A stretch of DNA of 61,576 nt from an uncultured Pseudomonadota bacterium (GTDB taxonomy: Bacteria > Myxococcota_A > UBA796 > JAFGLY01): the NCBI GenBank assembly GCA_937912125.1, contig CALDOK010000275.1, positions 1 to 61,576 on the forward strand. The letters are read 5' to 3'. The notes under the pieces were generated by a model. That model had not been told where the DNA came from. It was given only the letters and a program-made list of their open reading frames with translations, and did no database searches. A program made the translations under genes and the position numbers. Of this stretch, positions 28,201 through 35,688 are shown piece by piece; position 1 is the stretch's first letter; every line of letters begins with the position of its first letter.

Positions 28201-28607
28201 GCGTGGCTGGAGCCCAGGGGAGCGATGGGGAAGAAGCCGTCGTCGGTGGCCGAGTCGGTGGTGCCGACCACGCCGTAGCGGGCCCAGTCGTAGTGCTGAG
28301 TGACCTGGCCGATGGCGTCGGTGATCTCCTCCAGGCAGAGGTCGGTGGATCCGGGACAGGGGATGGTCTCGGCCTCATCCACGAAGCACTCGACGGCCAC
28401 AGGGCAGGGATCGTCGCCCAGCGAGGACAGATCGATCACGAACAGGACGTTGGGCTCGACGGCTTCGGCGACGCTCAAGTACTCCTCACCGCTCGACGAA
28501 GAGCCGGCGTGCGCCAGGCAGGGCAGGAGCAGCATGGCCAACAACAGTGCGGCGCGGGAGCCGCGACCTGTCGTGTGTGCCGTGCTGTTGGGTCGGATGG
28601 GTCTCAT
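25284..28607 (-). CDS. pilY1: PilY1-like type IV pilus tip adhesin
   Basis: 1107 residues. Signal peptide with core AALLLAMLLLPCLAHA. The N-terminal third contains a divergent VWA-like region starting NVLFVIDLSS. The C-terminal half is the PilY1 beta-propeller, with VYIAANDGMLHAFYLEDD at about 563-580. Several Asp-rich calcium-type loops are visible: DADMDGDGLRD, a dockerin-like NTDGAVDYQDV near 490, DRDGDGARDCDD and DIDGDGIDD near the end. PilY1 sits at the pilus tip, mediates adhesion and controls retraction in a calcium-dependent way in known systems. It is last of the fimT-pilV-pilW-pilX-pilY1 run, 21 bases after pilX, with AGGAGG before the ATG. Confidence 0.88.
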   Translation of the reverse strand: MRPIRPNSTAHTTGRGSRAALLLAMLLLPCLAHAGSSSSGEEYLSVAEAVEPNVLFVIDLSSLGDDPCPVAVECFVDEAETIPCPGSTDLCLEEITDAIGQVTQHYDWARYGVVGTTDSATDDGFFPIAPLGSSHADIANALSTVTTHGVDTRNLGEVLASLADDYFSNTTADDGVDDDGDGFTADWDEAPVQYYCQENHVIYITIDRSNDDEDPDSTYVDLSISPDIMCDQDSTTHPTGPDNECLFDNVAGAVYDTDLRADLDDTQNLITHVVAVGLNQDSVANYLFGNGIDQTDGEGIFTIAESSDQLLGSILTIMADIRSGFHSRSTPVLTSDGEYLIYSFYELDGSNPLAEGHVRAYTIQTDPTDPDYGQIEYLSGDPYDSYAGAYWDAGTLLQSRPVFQSDDQDADMDGDGLRDLFTFVDQLASNATSYGSIARTARRMDFDVTLVDEVARLESSHLAYFLDDADDDSDGIPDDITYDLNTDGAVDYQDVQALVDFARGYHLSTFRYLDDARGYWKLGDSPHSTPAVVEPRNDTFSVDPTYRTFLETLDTDSSVPSMVYIAANDGMLHAFYLEDDLRTSHSEEGEEAWAWIPSYLLYWDHESMHGVTWPGRLMDQMLYGRTFLMDGTPVVDDVWLDRDGDGARDCDDAAISSAADLSDNCEWHRVLVVQQGKGGPVTMALDITDPLDPLYLWEQVDLWDPTAQGYTVGRPVIAKVYDDRDPTNLTFRWVAIWGSGRAVTSGSSLGYFQSVEANLYMWAIGDDYLNSFDPAGISWDGETWDNSVGYRLDLGGNNGHPENWYSNMKDLWDGGGFEDLDDHFEHAYIAATPAVVDVDNDGDSDVVYFPVTTTYGSRADDTPTPRPWRPVDAQISGRDYKDPGDTWIWKAMIDLNGGTSEEDLDIQWCPYEFFDPKDAAITGLSERPPVYYAITTSWMYDGSLGLYWGTGSPYERYTTDPGYFFAVKDPTPLVCSAAVGIECDGEVGLFELGAGEGLTADPIVYAGIVFFSTYQPNTSDMCEMGVGRVYGISYEDCSPALGDIDGDGIDDSSVEVDGYPSQVAISDQGTVFIGTSAYDDETAGIVTLTLGVDPLQGTQTVSWMEIF

Positions 28608-28628
28608 GCTTCCTCCTGGCTCCTGGCG

Positions 28629-29168
28629 TCAGTTCTTGCAGGAGCCGCGCGCCACCTTGCGGATGGTGGACACGACGGTCGCAGTGGTCTCGTTCACGTT
28701 CTGCAGGGCGAGATCGCGCATGGTCGCCGTAGACTCCATGCGCCAGTAGTCCGAGCGGAACTTCTGGCTGCCTTCCTCGGTAGAGTAGCCGGGAGGAGGA
28801 TTCGAGCAGCGCTCGTAGATGGCCTCGACGCGGTACACACCGAGGTTGTGGGTGTAGGCGATGCCCCCGAAGATGGACTCACCATCGGAGAGCTCGATCC
28901 AGACCGCGGTGTCAGCGCTGTCGCTCCACTCGGCCTCGGGGTCGGCCAGGCCGAGCTCGTAGCGGGCGTGGACCGTGCCGGCGTCGGCGGAGTTGACGAT
29001 CATCATGTGCTTGCGGTTGTGGGAGGCGATGCGCTGGTCCACGCCCGCCACAGACAGGGAGGTGGCGCCGATGACGGTGAGGATGGCCATGAGGATCAGC
29101 GCCACCAAGAGCACGTAGCCCCGCTGCCCTCTCCGCCCCCAGGTGATGCTGGTGCCGCTCGCGATCAT
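28629..29168 (-). CDS. pilX: PilX-like minor pilin
   Basis: 179 residues. A basic leader ends RRGQRG, then the hydrophobic pilin helix YVLLVALILMAILTVIGA. Prepilin peptidase would cut after Gly17. Mature position 5 is Val rather than Glu, a feature of pilins placed at or near the tip (as in GspK-type proteins). The helix runs into an ADAG/ARYEL segment like the PilX N-domain. The C-terminal part has a paired Cys. It fits the pilW-pilX-pilY1 order. Confidence 0.85.
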   Translation of the reverse strand: MIASGTSITWGRRGQRGYVLLVALILMAILTVIGATSLSVAGVDQRIASHNRKHMMIVNSADAGTVHARYELGLADPEAEWSDSADTAVWIELSDGESIFGGIAYTHNLGVYRVEAIYERCSNPPPGYSTEEGSQKFRSDYWRMESTATMRDLALQNVNETTATVVSTIRKVARGSCKN

Positions 29169-29183
29169 GGTCGTGGCTCCGGG

Positions 29184-30266
29184 CTAGCTGTCGAAGAGGT
29201 TGGAGTACATGCGCATGTTGCGCAGGGCGACTTCGGTGGTGAGGATCTGCCGGTAGTACCCGTCGGAAGATGTGGCCCCCACGTTGTCCTCGAGGCCAGG
29301 GCGGGTGGACTCGTAGCGGCCGGTGGCTTCTTCGCGCCGGCTGCGGGCCAGGATGTTCACGCGGACCATCCAGGGCCACTCGGTGGTGGCGAGGGTGTCG
29401 TTCCACTCAGCCGCGCTGGTGCAGGGGTGCAGCCCCTCGGTGTCCTGGAGGCAGTACGCGAACTGGAGGTCTTCGATGTCGTCCACCAGGGGAACGTCGT
29501 CACCATCGGGCCACTGGTAGTCCAGGTCCATCATGAGCACCGGGTGATCCGCGGAGCCCGGGCCGACGCCGTCGCCGGAGTCGTTGTCGATGTAGAAGGT
29601 GACCACCTCTCCCTTCGAGCAGGTCATGACGGGAGGCAGGTTCTGCGTGGCCGGCATCACCGTGTTGTAGTCCGTGTACGAAGAGTTCGAGTAGACGCTC
29701 ACCACGCCCTCGTCTCCGGAGCTGGACACGCCCGAGATCTCCCACATGTAGGAGCCGAAGCCCAGGGGGTTGGCGAAGTCCGAGCACAGCAGGAACTCCC
29801 CCGCAGCGTAGCTGCCGATCTTCGCTCGGTAGTCGTGCATGGTGAGGTCGAAGCTGAGCTGGGAGGTGTCGCCCGGGTAGATGGACTGGGAGCTGGTGTT
29901 CATGGTCAGGGACGGATCCTGGTGCACCACCGTGATCGCGTCGGGCCCGCTGCTCAGCGCGTCGTTGTACCCCTGGAGGGGGTCGAGGGCCTCGGCGGAG
30001 GTGGTGTTGCCGAGCACCCCGGTGACCCCGTCAGCCGTCCCCAGGCCGGCCTGACGCACGGTGCGGGTGACCACGTCCGCGGCGAAGCGAAGGTTCTGGT
30101 TCATCTCGGTCTGCATGTCCAGGAACTGCAGCTGCCGAGACTGAACGATGAAGAGCTGGTACAGCCCCGCCACGATGATGGTGGCCAAGGTGATGGCGAC
30201 GGCCAGCTCGACCAGCGTGAAGCCGCTGCGGCCGGAACGGGCTCTGCGAGGGGTGGTAGCAGGCAT
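29184..30266 (-). CDS. pilW: PilW-like minor pilin
   Basis: 360 residues. Class III signal SGRSG followed by FTLVELAVAIT: cleavage after Gly15 and Glu at mature position 5. The long C-terminal domain, with NQNLRFAADVVTRTVRQAGLG after the helix, matches PilW of type IV pili, a minor pilin that forms part of the tip complex. Length is typical for PilW. The ATG overlaps the pilV stop by one base (TGATG). Confidence 0.88.
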   Translation of the reverse strand: MPATTPRRARSGRSGFTLVELAVAITLATIIVAGLYQLFIVQSRQLQFLDMQTEMNQNLRFAADVVTRTVRQAGLGTADGVTGVLGNTTSAEALDPLQGYNDALSSGPDAITVVHQDPSLTMNTSSQSIYPGDTSQLSFDLTMHDYRAKIGSYAAGEFLLCSDFANPLGFGSYMWEISGVSSSGDEGVVSVYSNSSYTDYNTVMPATQNLPPVMTCSKGEVVTFYIDNDSGDGVGPGSADHPVLMMDLDYQWPDGDDVPLVDDIEDLQFAYCLQDTEGLHPCTSAAEWNDTLATTEWPWMVRVNILARSRREEATGRYESTRPGLEDNVGATSSDGYYRQILTTEVALRNMRMYSNLFDS

Positions 30267-30769
30267 CAGTCGTCCCTGTACCGGAAGGAGGAGATGGTGG
30301 TGCCACGGAAGGTGGCGAAGCGCTGATCGTAGAAGCTGCAGCGCACCCTGAGCCTGAGCCAGGTGGCGGGGACGCTGTCCATCTCTTCGATGGACCAGGA
30401 GACCCGGTAGATGGGATTGCCCAGCGCAGCATCGGTAGAGTTGGCCGCGTTGACCTCGGCGATGGTCCCCGGATGCGGCAGGTCCACGTACGCGTCTGCG
30501 GAGGAGGTGGTGTCGCCCAGCGGGGCCGACAGCTCGGTGGGGCGGGTGGTCTCGGTCCAGGACAAGGCCAAGAGTCGCTCGAGCTGGGTCTGGGCCAGGT
30601 AGGTGCAGGCGGTGATCTTGCGGGCTTGCTGGTTGGACCTCGCCGCCTGGGCGTGGAAGCCGAACATGACGATGAGGGAGAATCCCAGCAGGGCCGTGGC
30701 GATCAGGACCTCGACCAGTGTGAAGCCGCCCCGGCGGCGACCGTGCGCCTGGCGGTGTTCAAGTTCCAT
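30266..30769 (-). CDS. pilV: PilV-like minor pilin
   Basis: 167 residues. Leader HGRRRGG, then FTLVEVLIATALLGFSLIV: cleavage after Gly15 and Glu at mature position 5. A compact C-terminal domain with two Cys follows. This is the PilV/GspI pattern. ATG 30769 is chosen over the longer frame to 30841 because GGGGAG lies 8 bases upstream. It overlaps the end of fimT by 11 bases. Confidence 0.85.
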   Translation of the reverse strand: MELEHRQAHGRRRGGFTLVEVLIATALLGFSLIVMFGFHAQAARSNQQARKITACTYLAQTQLERLLALSWTETTRPTELSAPLGDTTSSADAYVDLPHPGTIAEVNAANSTDAALGNPIYRVSWSIEEMDSVPATWLRLRVRCSFYDQRFATFRGTTISSFRYRDD

Positions 30770-31490
30770 AGGTGCTGCTCCCCGAGGTGCCCACAGGTTC
30801 GCTCTCGAGCTCAGCGCCCGCGGTGGACTCCAGCCTGACATAGCCCGAGCGGGCGATGCGGACGTGGACCACTTCGTCGAGACCCTTGGCGAGAGCCGGC
30901 TTGTTGACGAGCCGGAAGGTGATGTAGCCGTTGGTGTCGAAGTCTTCGGCGGGGTTGGCGACCCAACCGCGAGGGGTGAAGACCACCGCGTTGCCGTTGC
31001 CGTAGCTGGGGCCCCCCAGGGTCTGCTCGAGGTCGAGCCCGATGCCCCTGGACTCCCGGTTGCCGCCCCGCCCGATGTCCACGGAGCCTTCGCCCGTCAG
31101 ATCATCGACGCCGTCCTTCAGTGCATCGATGGGGAGGTCTTCCCACGCCGAGCTGTTGGCCGAGGAGTTGCCTGCCTGCAGCCTCCACGCACCGCCCCAG
31201 ACCTCGGGGTCGGCCAGGTCGTCGTCCAGCTGCTCCACCAGGAAGCGGGTCTCGACATTGGCGGTGATGGCCAACATCCTGAGCCCGGCCACGTCCTCTG
31301 CGAGCTCGTTGGCAGCCCGCACCAGCCGATAGCGCGGCATCTGAGCCCTGAGGCTGCCCCAGGCCACGGCGGAGACCACCCCGATGATGGAGATCACCAG
31401 GATCAGCTCGAGCAGCGTGAATCCCCGCGCCCTTCGCGCGCGTTCGCACGCTGGGGAGCGGTGGCTGTGGTGGGCAGTAAAGTAGACCAT
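30759..31490 (-). CDS. FimT/GspH-family minor pilin
   Basis: About 243 residues. Leader ends ARRARG, then FTLLELILVISIIGVVSAVAWG: cleavage after Gly23 and Glu at mature position 5. The domain continues with RYRLVRAANELAEDVAGLRMLA, typical of GspH/FimT/FimU pseudopilins, and is beta-rich afterwards. ATG 31490 is chosen because the sigma-54 promoter at 31521-31536 would start RNA at about 31510, leaving a 20-base leader; in-frame codons further upstream would lie outside that transcript. It is first of the minor pilin operon and probably nucleates the tip complex. Confidence 0.85.
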   Translation of the reverse strand: MVYFTAHHSHRSPACERARRARGFTLLELILVISIIGVVSAVAWGSLRAQMPRYRLVRAANELAEDVAGLRMLAITANVETRFLVEQLDDDLADPEVWGGAWRLQAGNSSANSSAWEDLPIDALKDGVDDLTGEGSVDIGRGGNRESRGIGLDLEQTLGGPSYGNGNAVVFTPRGWVANPAEDFDTNGYITFRLVNKPALAKGLDEVVHVRIARSGYVRLESTAGAELESEPVGTSGSSTYGT

Positions 31491-31520
31491 CGGCGGGTAG
31501 ACGACTCCGCGTTTAGGTAT

Positions 31521-31536
31521 TGCAAGATTCGTACCA
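31521..31536 (-). promoter_or_regulatory. Sigma-54 (-24/-12) promoter of the minor pilin/pilY1 operon
   Basis: The minus strand reads TGGTACGAATCTTGCA, matching the consensus TGGCACG-N4-TTGCW at all but one position, with exactly 10 bases between the invariant GG and GC. The predicted start, about 31510, lies 20 bases before the fimT ATG. A sigma-54 activator gene is encoded just upstream in the same direction. Confidence 0.8.
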
Positions 31537-31599
31537 CGTCTGCGGCTACCACGGCAAGGGGGTTCTCGCGGGGTGACTGGCAACTCTTTCCTAGTCAAC

Positions 31600-31614
31600 A
31601 GGAACATTGTTCCT
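31600..31614. promoter_or_regulatory. Perfect palindrome, candidate activator-binding site for the pilin promoter
   Basis: AGGAACA-T-TGTTCCT has two perfect 7-base arms around one base. Its centre is about 97 bases upstream of the predicted sigma-54 start site, a classic position for an enhancer-binding protein. It also touches the stop codon of the TPR lipoprotein gene. It has no T-run, so it is unlikely to be a terminator. Confidence 0.55.
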
Positions 31615-32443
31615 AGCGACCCCCGCCGTTCCCACCCGCGTCAGGGCAGGTCCTCTGTACGAGCTTGCGCCTGAGATGGATCTCTCTCCGGACTCCAGCC
31701 AAGCTGTCCAGGGGCAGAGCGAGAGCCTCCGCCTGGTCGAGGGAGGCGTCGGCCTCGTCCAGCCAGGCCAGCAAAGGTGCCGCGGTCACGTCACAGCGCT
31801 GGTCGTCCAGCCGCCCGGTGGTGAAGGCGTGGAGGATGCGTGCCCGAAGGGAGTACAGCAGCGTGGCCTGCCTGGCGCTGCCCCCTCCGTGGGCCAAAGC
31901 TTCATCCACCACAGCCAGCGCCTCATCGAGCCGTCCGAGGCGCAGTGAGGCTTCGGCCTGGCCGATGGCGGCCTCGGGGAGCAGCTGCCCCTCGACCCGC
32001 AGCGCGCCGTAGATCTCGAGGGCTTGCTCGTAGCGTTCGGCCCGAATGTGCAGCAGGGCGAGGCTGTTGAGCACCGAGGGGTCGCCTGGGGCCAGCTGCA
32101 GCGCCTGATCGAAGCGCCCCTGGGCGATGTCCAGGTTGCCCTCAGCGAGCGCGACGGAGCCCAGCCCCTTGAAGCCGAGCTCGCTCTGAGGAGCCACCTG
32201 GATGCAGCGCTCGAAGGTCTCGCGCGCTTCGTCGTGGTGCCCCGCGAGGTGGTAGGTCCAGCCCAGGCCGTACAGCGCCCGTGGGTTGTCGGGCTCACGG
32301 GACAGGGCGGACCGGAAGGCGCGCTCGGCGTCCACCAGCTCCATCTCACGGACGGCATCCTCGCCCCGCCCGAGGTACCACCCCGTGCTGCAGCCCACAG
32401 ACAGCAGGGACAGGGCGAGCAGCAAGCCGCGGTCCAGGCCCAT
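31613..32443 (-). CDS. TPR lipoprotein, Tgl/PilF-like
   Basis: A 276-residue protein with signal ending LSLLSVGC (lipobox SVGC), then about five to six TPR units from about 30 to 230. The plan matches the outer-membrane TPR lipoproteins PilF/PilW of Pseudomonas and Neisseria and Tgl of Myxococcus, which help the PilQ secretin insert and assemble. Its ATG overlaps the stop of the response regulator (TGATG), and it lies directly upstream of the minor pilin operon. The pilotin role is inferred from size, topology and neighbours; other TPR lipoproteins look alike. Confidence 0.7.
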   Translation of the reverse strand: MGLDRGLLLALSLLSVGCSTGWYLGRGEDAVREMELVDAERAFRSALSREPDNPRALYGLGWTYHLAGHHDEARETFERCIQVAPQSELGFKGLGSVALAEGNLDIAQGRFDQALQLAPGDPSVLNSLALLHIRAERYEQALEIYGALRVEGQLLPEAAIGQAEASLRLGRLDEALAVVDEALAHGGGSARQATLLYSLRARILHAFTTGRLDDQRCDVTAAPLLAWLDEADASLDQAEALALPLDSLAGVRREIHLRRKLVQRTCPDAGGNGGGR

Positions 32444-33870
32444 CAGGCGTCCAAGCCGTAGTCCCGGATCTTGTAGACCAGGGCCTTGTAGGAGATGTCC
32501 AGGATCTTGGAGGCCTGGGTGCGGTTGCCGCCGGTGCGAACCAGGGCGCGGCGGATCAGCTCCCGCTCGAGCTCGGCCAGGCGCCGCTTGATGGAGAGAT
32601 CTTCGTCGTCACCAGCGGACGCAGGCACGGTGGCGGCCGACGCGGAGTTGGGGTCGAACAGCTCGGGCGGGAGATCCGAGACGCGTATGGTCGCGCCATC
32701 TGCGAGCAGCACCGCCCGCTCGCAGGCGTTCTCGAGCTGACGGACATTGCCAGGCCAGGGGCAGGCCTCGAGGGCCGCGAGGGTAGTCGCCGCGATGGCT
32801 GGGCGACGACGCCCCATCCGCTGCGCGTGCCTGTCGAGGAAGTGGTCCACCAGCGGCGAGATATCCTGGGGTCGTTCCCTCAGGGGGGGGATGTGAACCC
32901 TGACAACGTTGAGCCGGTAGAACAGGTCTTCGCGGAAAGCGCCGAGCTCGACCAGCTCGGGGAGATCCCGGGATGTGGCCGCGAGGATCCGCACATCCAC
33001 GGGCAGATCGCGGGTGCCCCCCACCCTGCGGATGCGCCGATCCTCGAGGGCCCGCAGCAGCTTGACCTGGAGCGCGAGCGGGATCTCACCCACCTCGTCC
33101 AGCAGCAGGGTGCCCCCGCTGGCCTGCTCGAAGAGGCCCAGGTGACGCTTGACCGCGCCGGTGAAGGAGCCACGCTCGTGACCGAAGAGCTCGCTCTCGA
33201 GCAAGGCCTCGGGGATGGCGCCGCAGTTGACCGCGACGAAGCGCTGTTGAGCCCGCGGAGACCAGGCGTGGATGGACTTGGCCAGGACCTCCTTGCCCGT
33301 GCCACTCTCGCCCGTGATGAGCACGGTCACGGGCGAGACCGCCACCTTGCAGGCCACCGCCACCACGTCGCGCAGCCCCTGCTCCCCGCCGATGAGGGCG
33401 TGGCTGTGCCGAGCGACCTCCTGGCGCAAGACCTGGTTCTCGCGGGACAGGCGCTCCCGCTCCTCGAGCTTGCGCAGGGTGATGACGATCTCGTCGGGGC
33501 GGAAGGGCTTGCTGACGAAGTCGTAGGCGCCGCGCTTGACCGCCTCGATGGCGGTGTCGGTGGTGCCGTAGGCGCTCATCATGATGACCAGCACACCGGG
33601 ATGCTGCAGGCGGGCCTGCTCGAGGAACCCGAGCCCGTCCAGCCGGGGCATGCGCAGATCGCACAGCACCACCCAGATGTCGGGCCGATCGGCCAGCTGG
33701 CCCAGGGCATCCTGACCGTCGGTGGCCGTCGCCACCTCGTAGCCGGCGCGCTCCAGGATCAAGCGCAGCATGTGGCGGAGCCCCTCTTCGTCGTCCACCA
33801 CGAGCACACAGAGCCGCTCCGGTGGGGGAGGCTGGGGCTCGTGGCTGGCGCGAGGGGGCAGAGAGGACAT
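32443..33870 (-). CDS. NtrC-family sigma-54-dependent response regulator (PilR-type)
   Basis: 475 residues. Receiver domain with acidic Asp26-Asp27, phosphoacceptor Asp71 in LCDLRMPRLDG and Lys121 in SKPF. AAA+ domain with Walker A GESGTGKE (187-194), the sigma-54 contact loop as GSFTGA (234-239, a known variant of GAFTGA) and Walker B LLLDEV (255-260). C-terminal Fis-type helix-turn-helix in TGGNRTQASKILDISYKALV. It would turn on sigma-54 promoters when phosphorylated. The first gene upstream of the pilus cluster, it is the obvious activator for the promoter at 31521. No cognate histidine kinase is in the window. ATG 33870 is chosen; the frame is open to 33963 without support. Confidence 0.93.
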   Translation of the reverse strand: MSSLPPRASHEPQPPPPERLCVLVVDDEEGLRHMLRLILERAGYEVATATDGQDALGQLADRPDIWVVLCDLRMPRLDGLGFLEQARLQHPGVLVIMMSAYGTTDTAIEAVKRGAYDFVSKPFRPDEIVITLRKLEERERLSRENQVLRQEVARHSHALIGGEQGLRDVVAVACKVAVSPVTVLITGESGTGKEVLAKSIHAWSPRAQQRFVAVNCGAIPEALLESELFGHERGSFTGAVKRHLGLFEQASGGTLLLDEVGEIPLALQVKLLRALEDRRIRRVGGTRDLPVDVRILAATSRDLPELVELGAFREDLFYRLNVVRVHIPPLRERPQDISPLVDHFLDRHAQRMGRRRPAIAATTLAALEACPWPGNVRQLENACERAVLLADGATIRVSDLPPELFDPNSASAATVPASAGDDEDLSIKRRLAELERELIRRALVRTGGNRTQASKILDISYKALVYKIRDYGLDA

Positions 33871-33897
33871 GGACAGGCCGCGCTGGGGGGTCACCCA

Positions 33898-35256
33898 ATG
33901 TATACTGCGATGCCCATCGAAGCGGCGAGGAAGGGCGTGCCCACCGTCTTGCAGATCGTGCACGGCTTCCCCCCAAGGGAGCTGGCAGGAACCGAGCTGG
34001 CCACCGCCCGTCTCTCAGATGGGCTGCGCCGCAGGGGCTGGATCTGCCACGTGCTGGCCGCCACGCGAGCCCCTGGGCTGGACCAGTACGCCATCCTGGA
34101 GGGTGAACCTCACCTGACGCGGGTGGTCAACAACCTCCCATTCCGCCCGCTGGGCCAGGAGAGGGACCGCGCGATGGAGGTGTTGATCGCCCGGGTGATC
34201 GAGCGGGTTCGGCCGGACGTCATCCACCTCCAGCACGTGGCCTACCTGTCCTCGGGGCTGCGCTTCGACCTCCCCGCGGTGGGGACCCTGCACGACCACT
34301 GGCCCTGGTGTCCGGCGGGGGGCACCATGCTGCGCGAGGGTGGAGTCCCCTGCCCTGCCCCGGCTCCCGAGATCTGTGCGCTCTGCTACGGGCGCCACGC
34401 ACGCCTGGCCAGCCGCACCGAGCATGCCGCGGTGCGGATGGCCGCGGGGCTGGCGCGCTGGGTGCCGCCGTCCAGGCTGCATGCCATCTGGCGTCGTCTG
34501 CCCATCGGCCTCCGTGCGGCCGCCGGCGGCGGCCCGCCGGCGCCTGGGGACGCTCGAGGGGCGGTCGCCAGGCGCCGAGCCCTCACCGCGACCTGGAACG
34601 CGCTGGACCACCGCATGGCACCCTCCGCGTTCCTCGCCCAGCAGGCCGAGCGCTTCGGGCTGCTGCCGGTGGAGGTGGTCCCCTCGGGGGTGACCAGCAC
34701 CCTGAGCCACCGAGGCGGGGGCCCGCTGGTCTACCTGGGCTCGATCCTGCCCCACAAGGGAGTGCACCTGGTGGTTCGCGGGTATCGCGAGGCCTTCGGA
34801 TCCGGATCTTCGGGGCCGGGCCTGGCGATCCACGGCAGCTCCGATGGCGACCCGGCCTACGGGCGTTCCCTTGACTGGCCCCTGGCAGGCGCGGTCCCCC
34901 CTGCACAGGTGCCCGCTCTGCTCGCCGGCGCCACGGCGCTGGTGATGGGGTCCACCTGGCCCGAGAACGCACCGCTGGTATGCCTCGAGGCCCGCGCCGT
35001 CGGATGCCCCGTGATCGCACCCCGCATCGGTGGCATCCCCGAGCTGGTGGAGCACGGGGTGGATGGCATGCTCTACGAGGCCGGCGACGTCCACGACCTG
35101 GCCGGGTGCATGGGTCGGCTGGCGGCGGGCGTGACCGGGGCTCTGCGGGTGCGGCCGCCCCCGTCCGAGGACCAGCACGCAGCCCTGGTCGAGGCGAGAT
35201 ACCTGTCGGCCATGGAGCGCCATCGCGACTCACCACCCCAGCGGAGCAAGGCATGA
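33898..35256 (+). CDS. Family 4-type glycosyltransferase (GT-B)
   Basis: About 452 residues. N-terminal Rossmann domain with VLQIVHGFPPRELAGTELATARL (the Gly-rich acceptor-side loop), HLQH and LHDHWPWCPAGG with a CxxC-type cluster, LCYG. The C-terminal domain has VYLGSILPHKGVHLVV and the donor-binding PLVCLEARAVGCPVIAPRIGGIPELVE, the E-x7-E motif of the family. It transfers a sugar from a nucleotide donor, probably to an envelope polysaccharide or glycoprotein; the substrate is unknown. Start ATG 33898 or ATG 33910; neither has a clear ribosome-binding site. It overlaps the next gene by 4 bases (ATGA). A second enzyme of the same build is encoded at 35689. Confidence 0.88.
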   Translation: MYTAMPIEAARKGVPTVLQIVHGFPPRELAGTELATARLSDGLRRRGWICHVLAATRAPGLDQYAILEGEPHLTRVVNNLPFRPLGQERDRAMEVLIARVIERVRPDVIHLQHVAYLSSGLRFDLPAVGTLHDHWPWCPAGGTMLREGGVPCPAPAPEICALCYGRHARLASRTEHAAVRMAAGLARWVPPSRLHAIWRRLPIGLRAAAGGGPPAPGDARGAVARRRALTATWNALDHRMAPSAFLAQQAERFGLLPVEVVPSGVTSTLSHRGGGPLVYLGSILPHKGVHLVVRGYREAFGSGSSGPGLAIHGSSDGDPAYGRSLDWPLAGAVPPAQVPALLAGATALVMGSTWPENAPLVCLEARAVGCPVIAPRIGGIPELVEHGVDGMLYEAGDVHDLAGCMGRLAAGVTGALRVRPPPSEDQHAALVEARYLSAMERHRDSPPQRSKA

Positions 35257-35684
35257 GCGAGACCGACCTGGAAAGCCTCGAGGACAGGATCACCGGCTTC
35301 CTGGTCGACCTCGGCCTGCCCCCAGAGCCCCACGGGGAGCGCCTCTACGCCTTCCGCTACGGCCAGACCGTGGTGGTGGTGAGCCTGTTCGAGACCTCCG
35401 GCGCCTGCTGGGTCAGGCTGGCCAGCACCATGCTCCAGGGTTTTCGCCCCACCCTCGAGCTGGTCACGCGCTTGCTGAGGCTGAACACCGAGGTCCTCCT
35501 GGGGTCCTTCCTGATCTTCGAGGACGACATCCTCACCTTCTCGGTGACCCTGCCGGGCGATGGGCTCGCTTCGGAGACCTTCGCGAAGGCCATGGAGCAG
35601 GTGGCCTCGGTGTCCCACTGCTACGCAGAAGAGCTGCGCTCCCTGGCCGGGGGTCGCATCGTCGCCGACCTCTTCCCCGAGTGA
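35253..35684 (+). CDS. YbjN-like / secretion-chaperone-fold protein
   Basis: 143 residues. The alternation of a first helix (LESLEDRITGFLVDLGL), central strands (YAFRYGQTVVVVSLFE, ACWVRLASTML) and a C-terminal helix (LASETFAKAMEQVASVSHCYAEELRSL) matches the YbjN and type III chaperone-like fold. These are small cytoplasmic, binding or regulatory proteins without enzymatic motifs. It lies between two glycosyltransferases, overlapping the first by 4 bases and ending 4 bases before the second, so it is likely co-produced and may bind one of them. Confidence 0.65.
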   Translation: MSETDLESLEDRITGFLVDLGLPPEPHGERLYAFRYGQTVVVVSLFETSGACWVRLASTMLQGFRPTLELVTRLLRLNTEVLLGSFLIFEDDILTFSVTLPGDGLASETFAKAMEQVASVSHCYAEELRSLAGGRIVADLFPE

Positions 35685-35688
35685 TCCC

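Noticed and set aside
27630..30326. Plus-strand open frame of 898 codons across the pilY1, pilX and pilW genes
   Set aside because: It is antisense to clear pilus genes and its protein is Val/Gly/Asp/His-rich low complexity, typical of the reverse strand of GC-rich coding DNA.
32281..33897. Upstream extension of the glycosyltransferase frame by over 500 codons
   Set aside because: It lies wholly antisense to the regulator gene; the glycosyltransferase fold begins at VLQIVHGF.
33898..33912. TATACT at 33901 as a -10 element for the glycosyltransferase
   Set aside because: It would start RNA at or after the chosen ATG; the GTATAC core is self-complementary and probably chance, although a later start cannot be ruled out.
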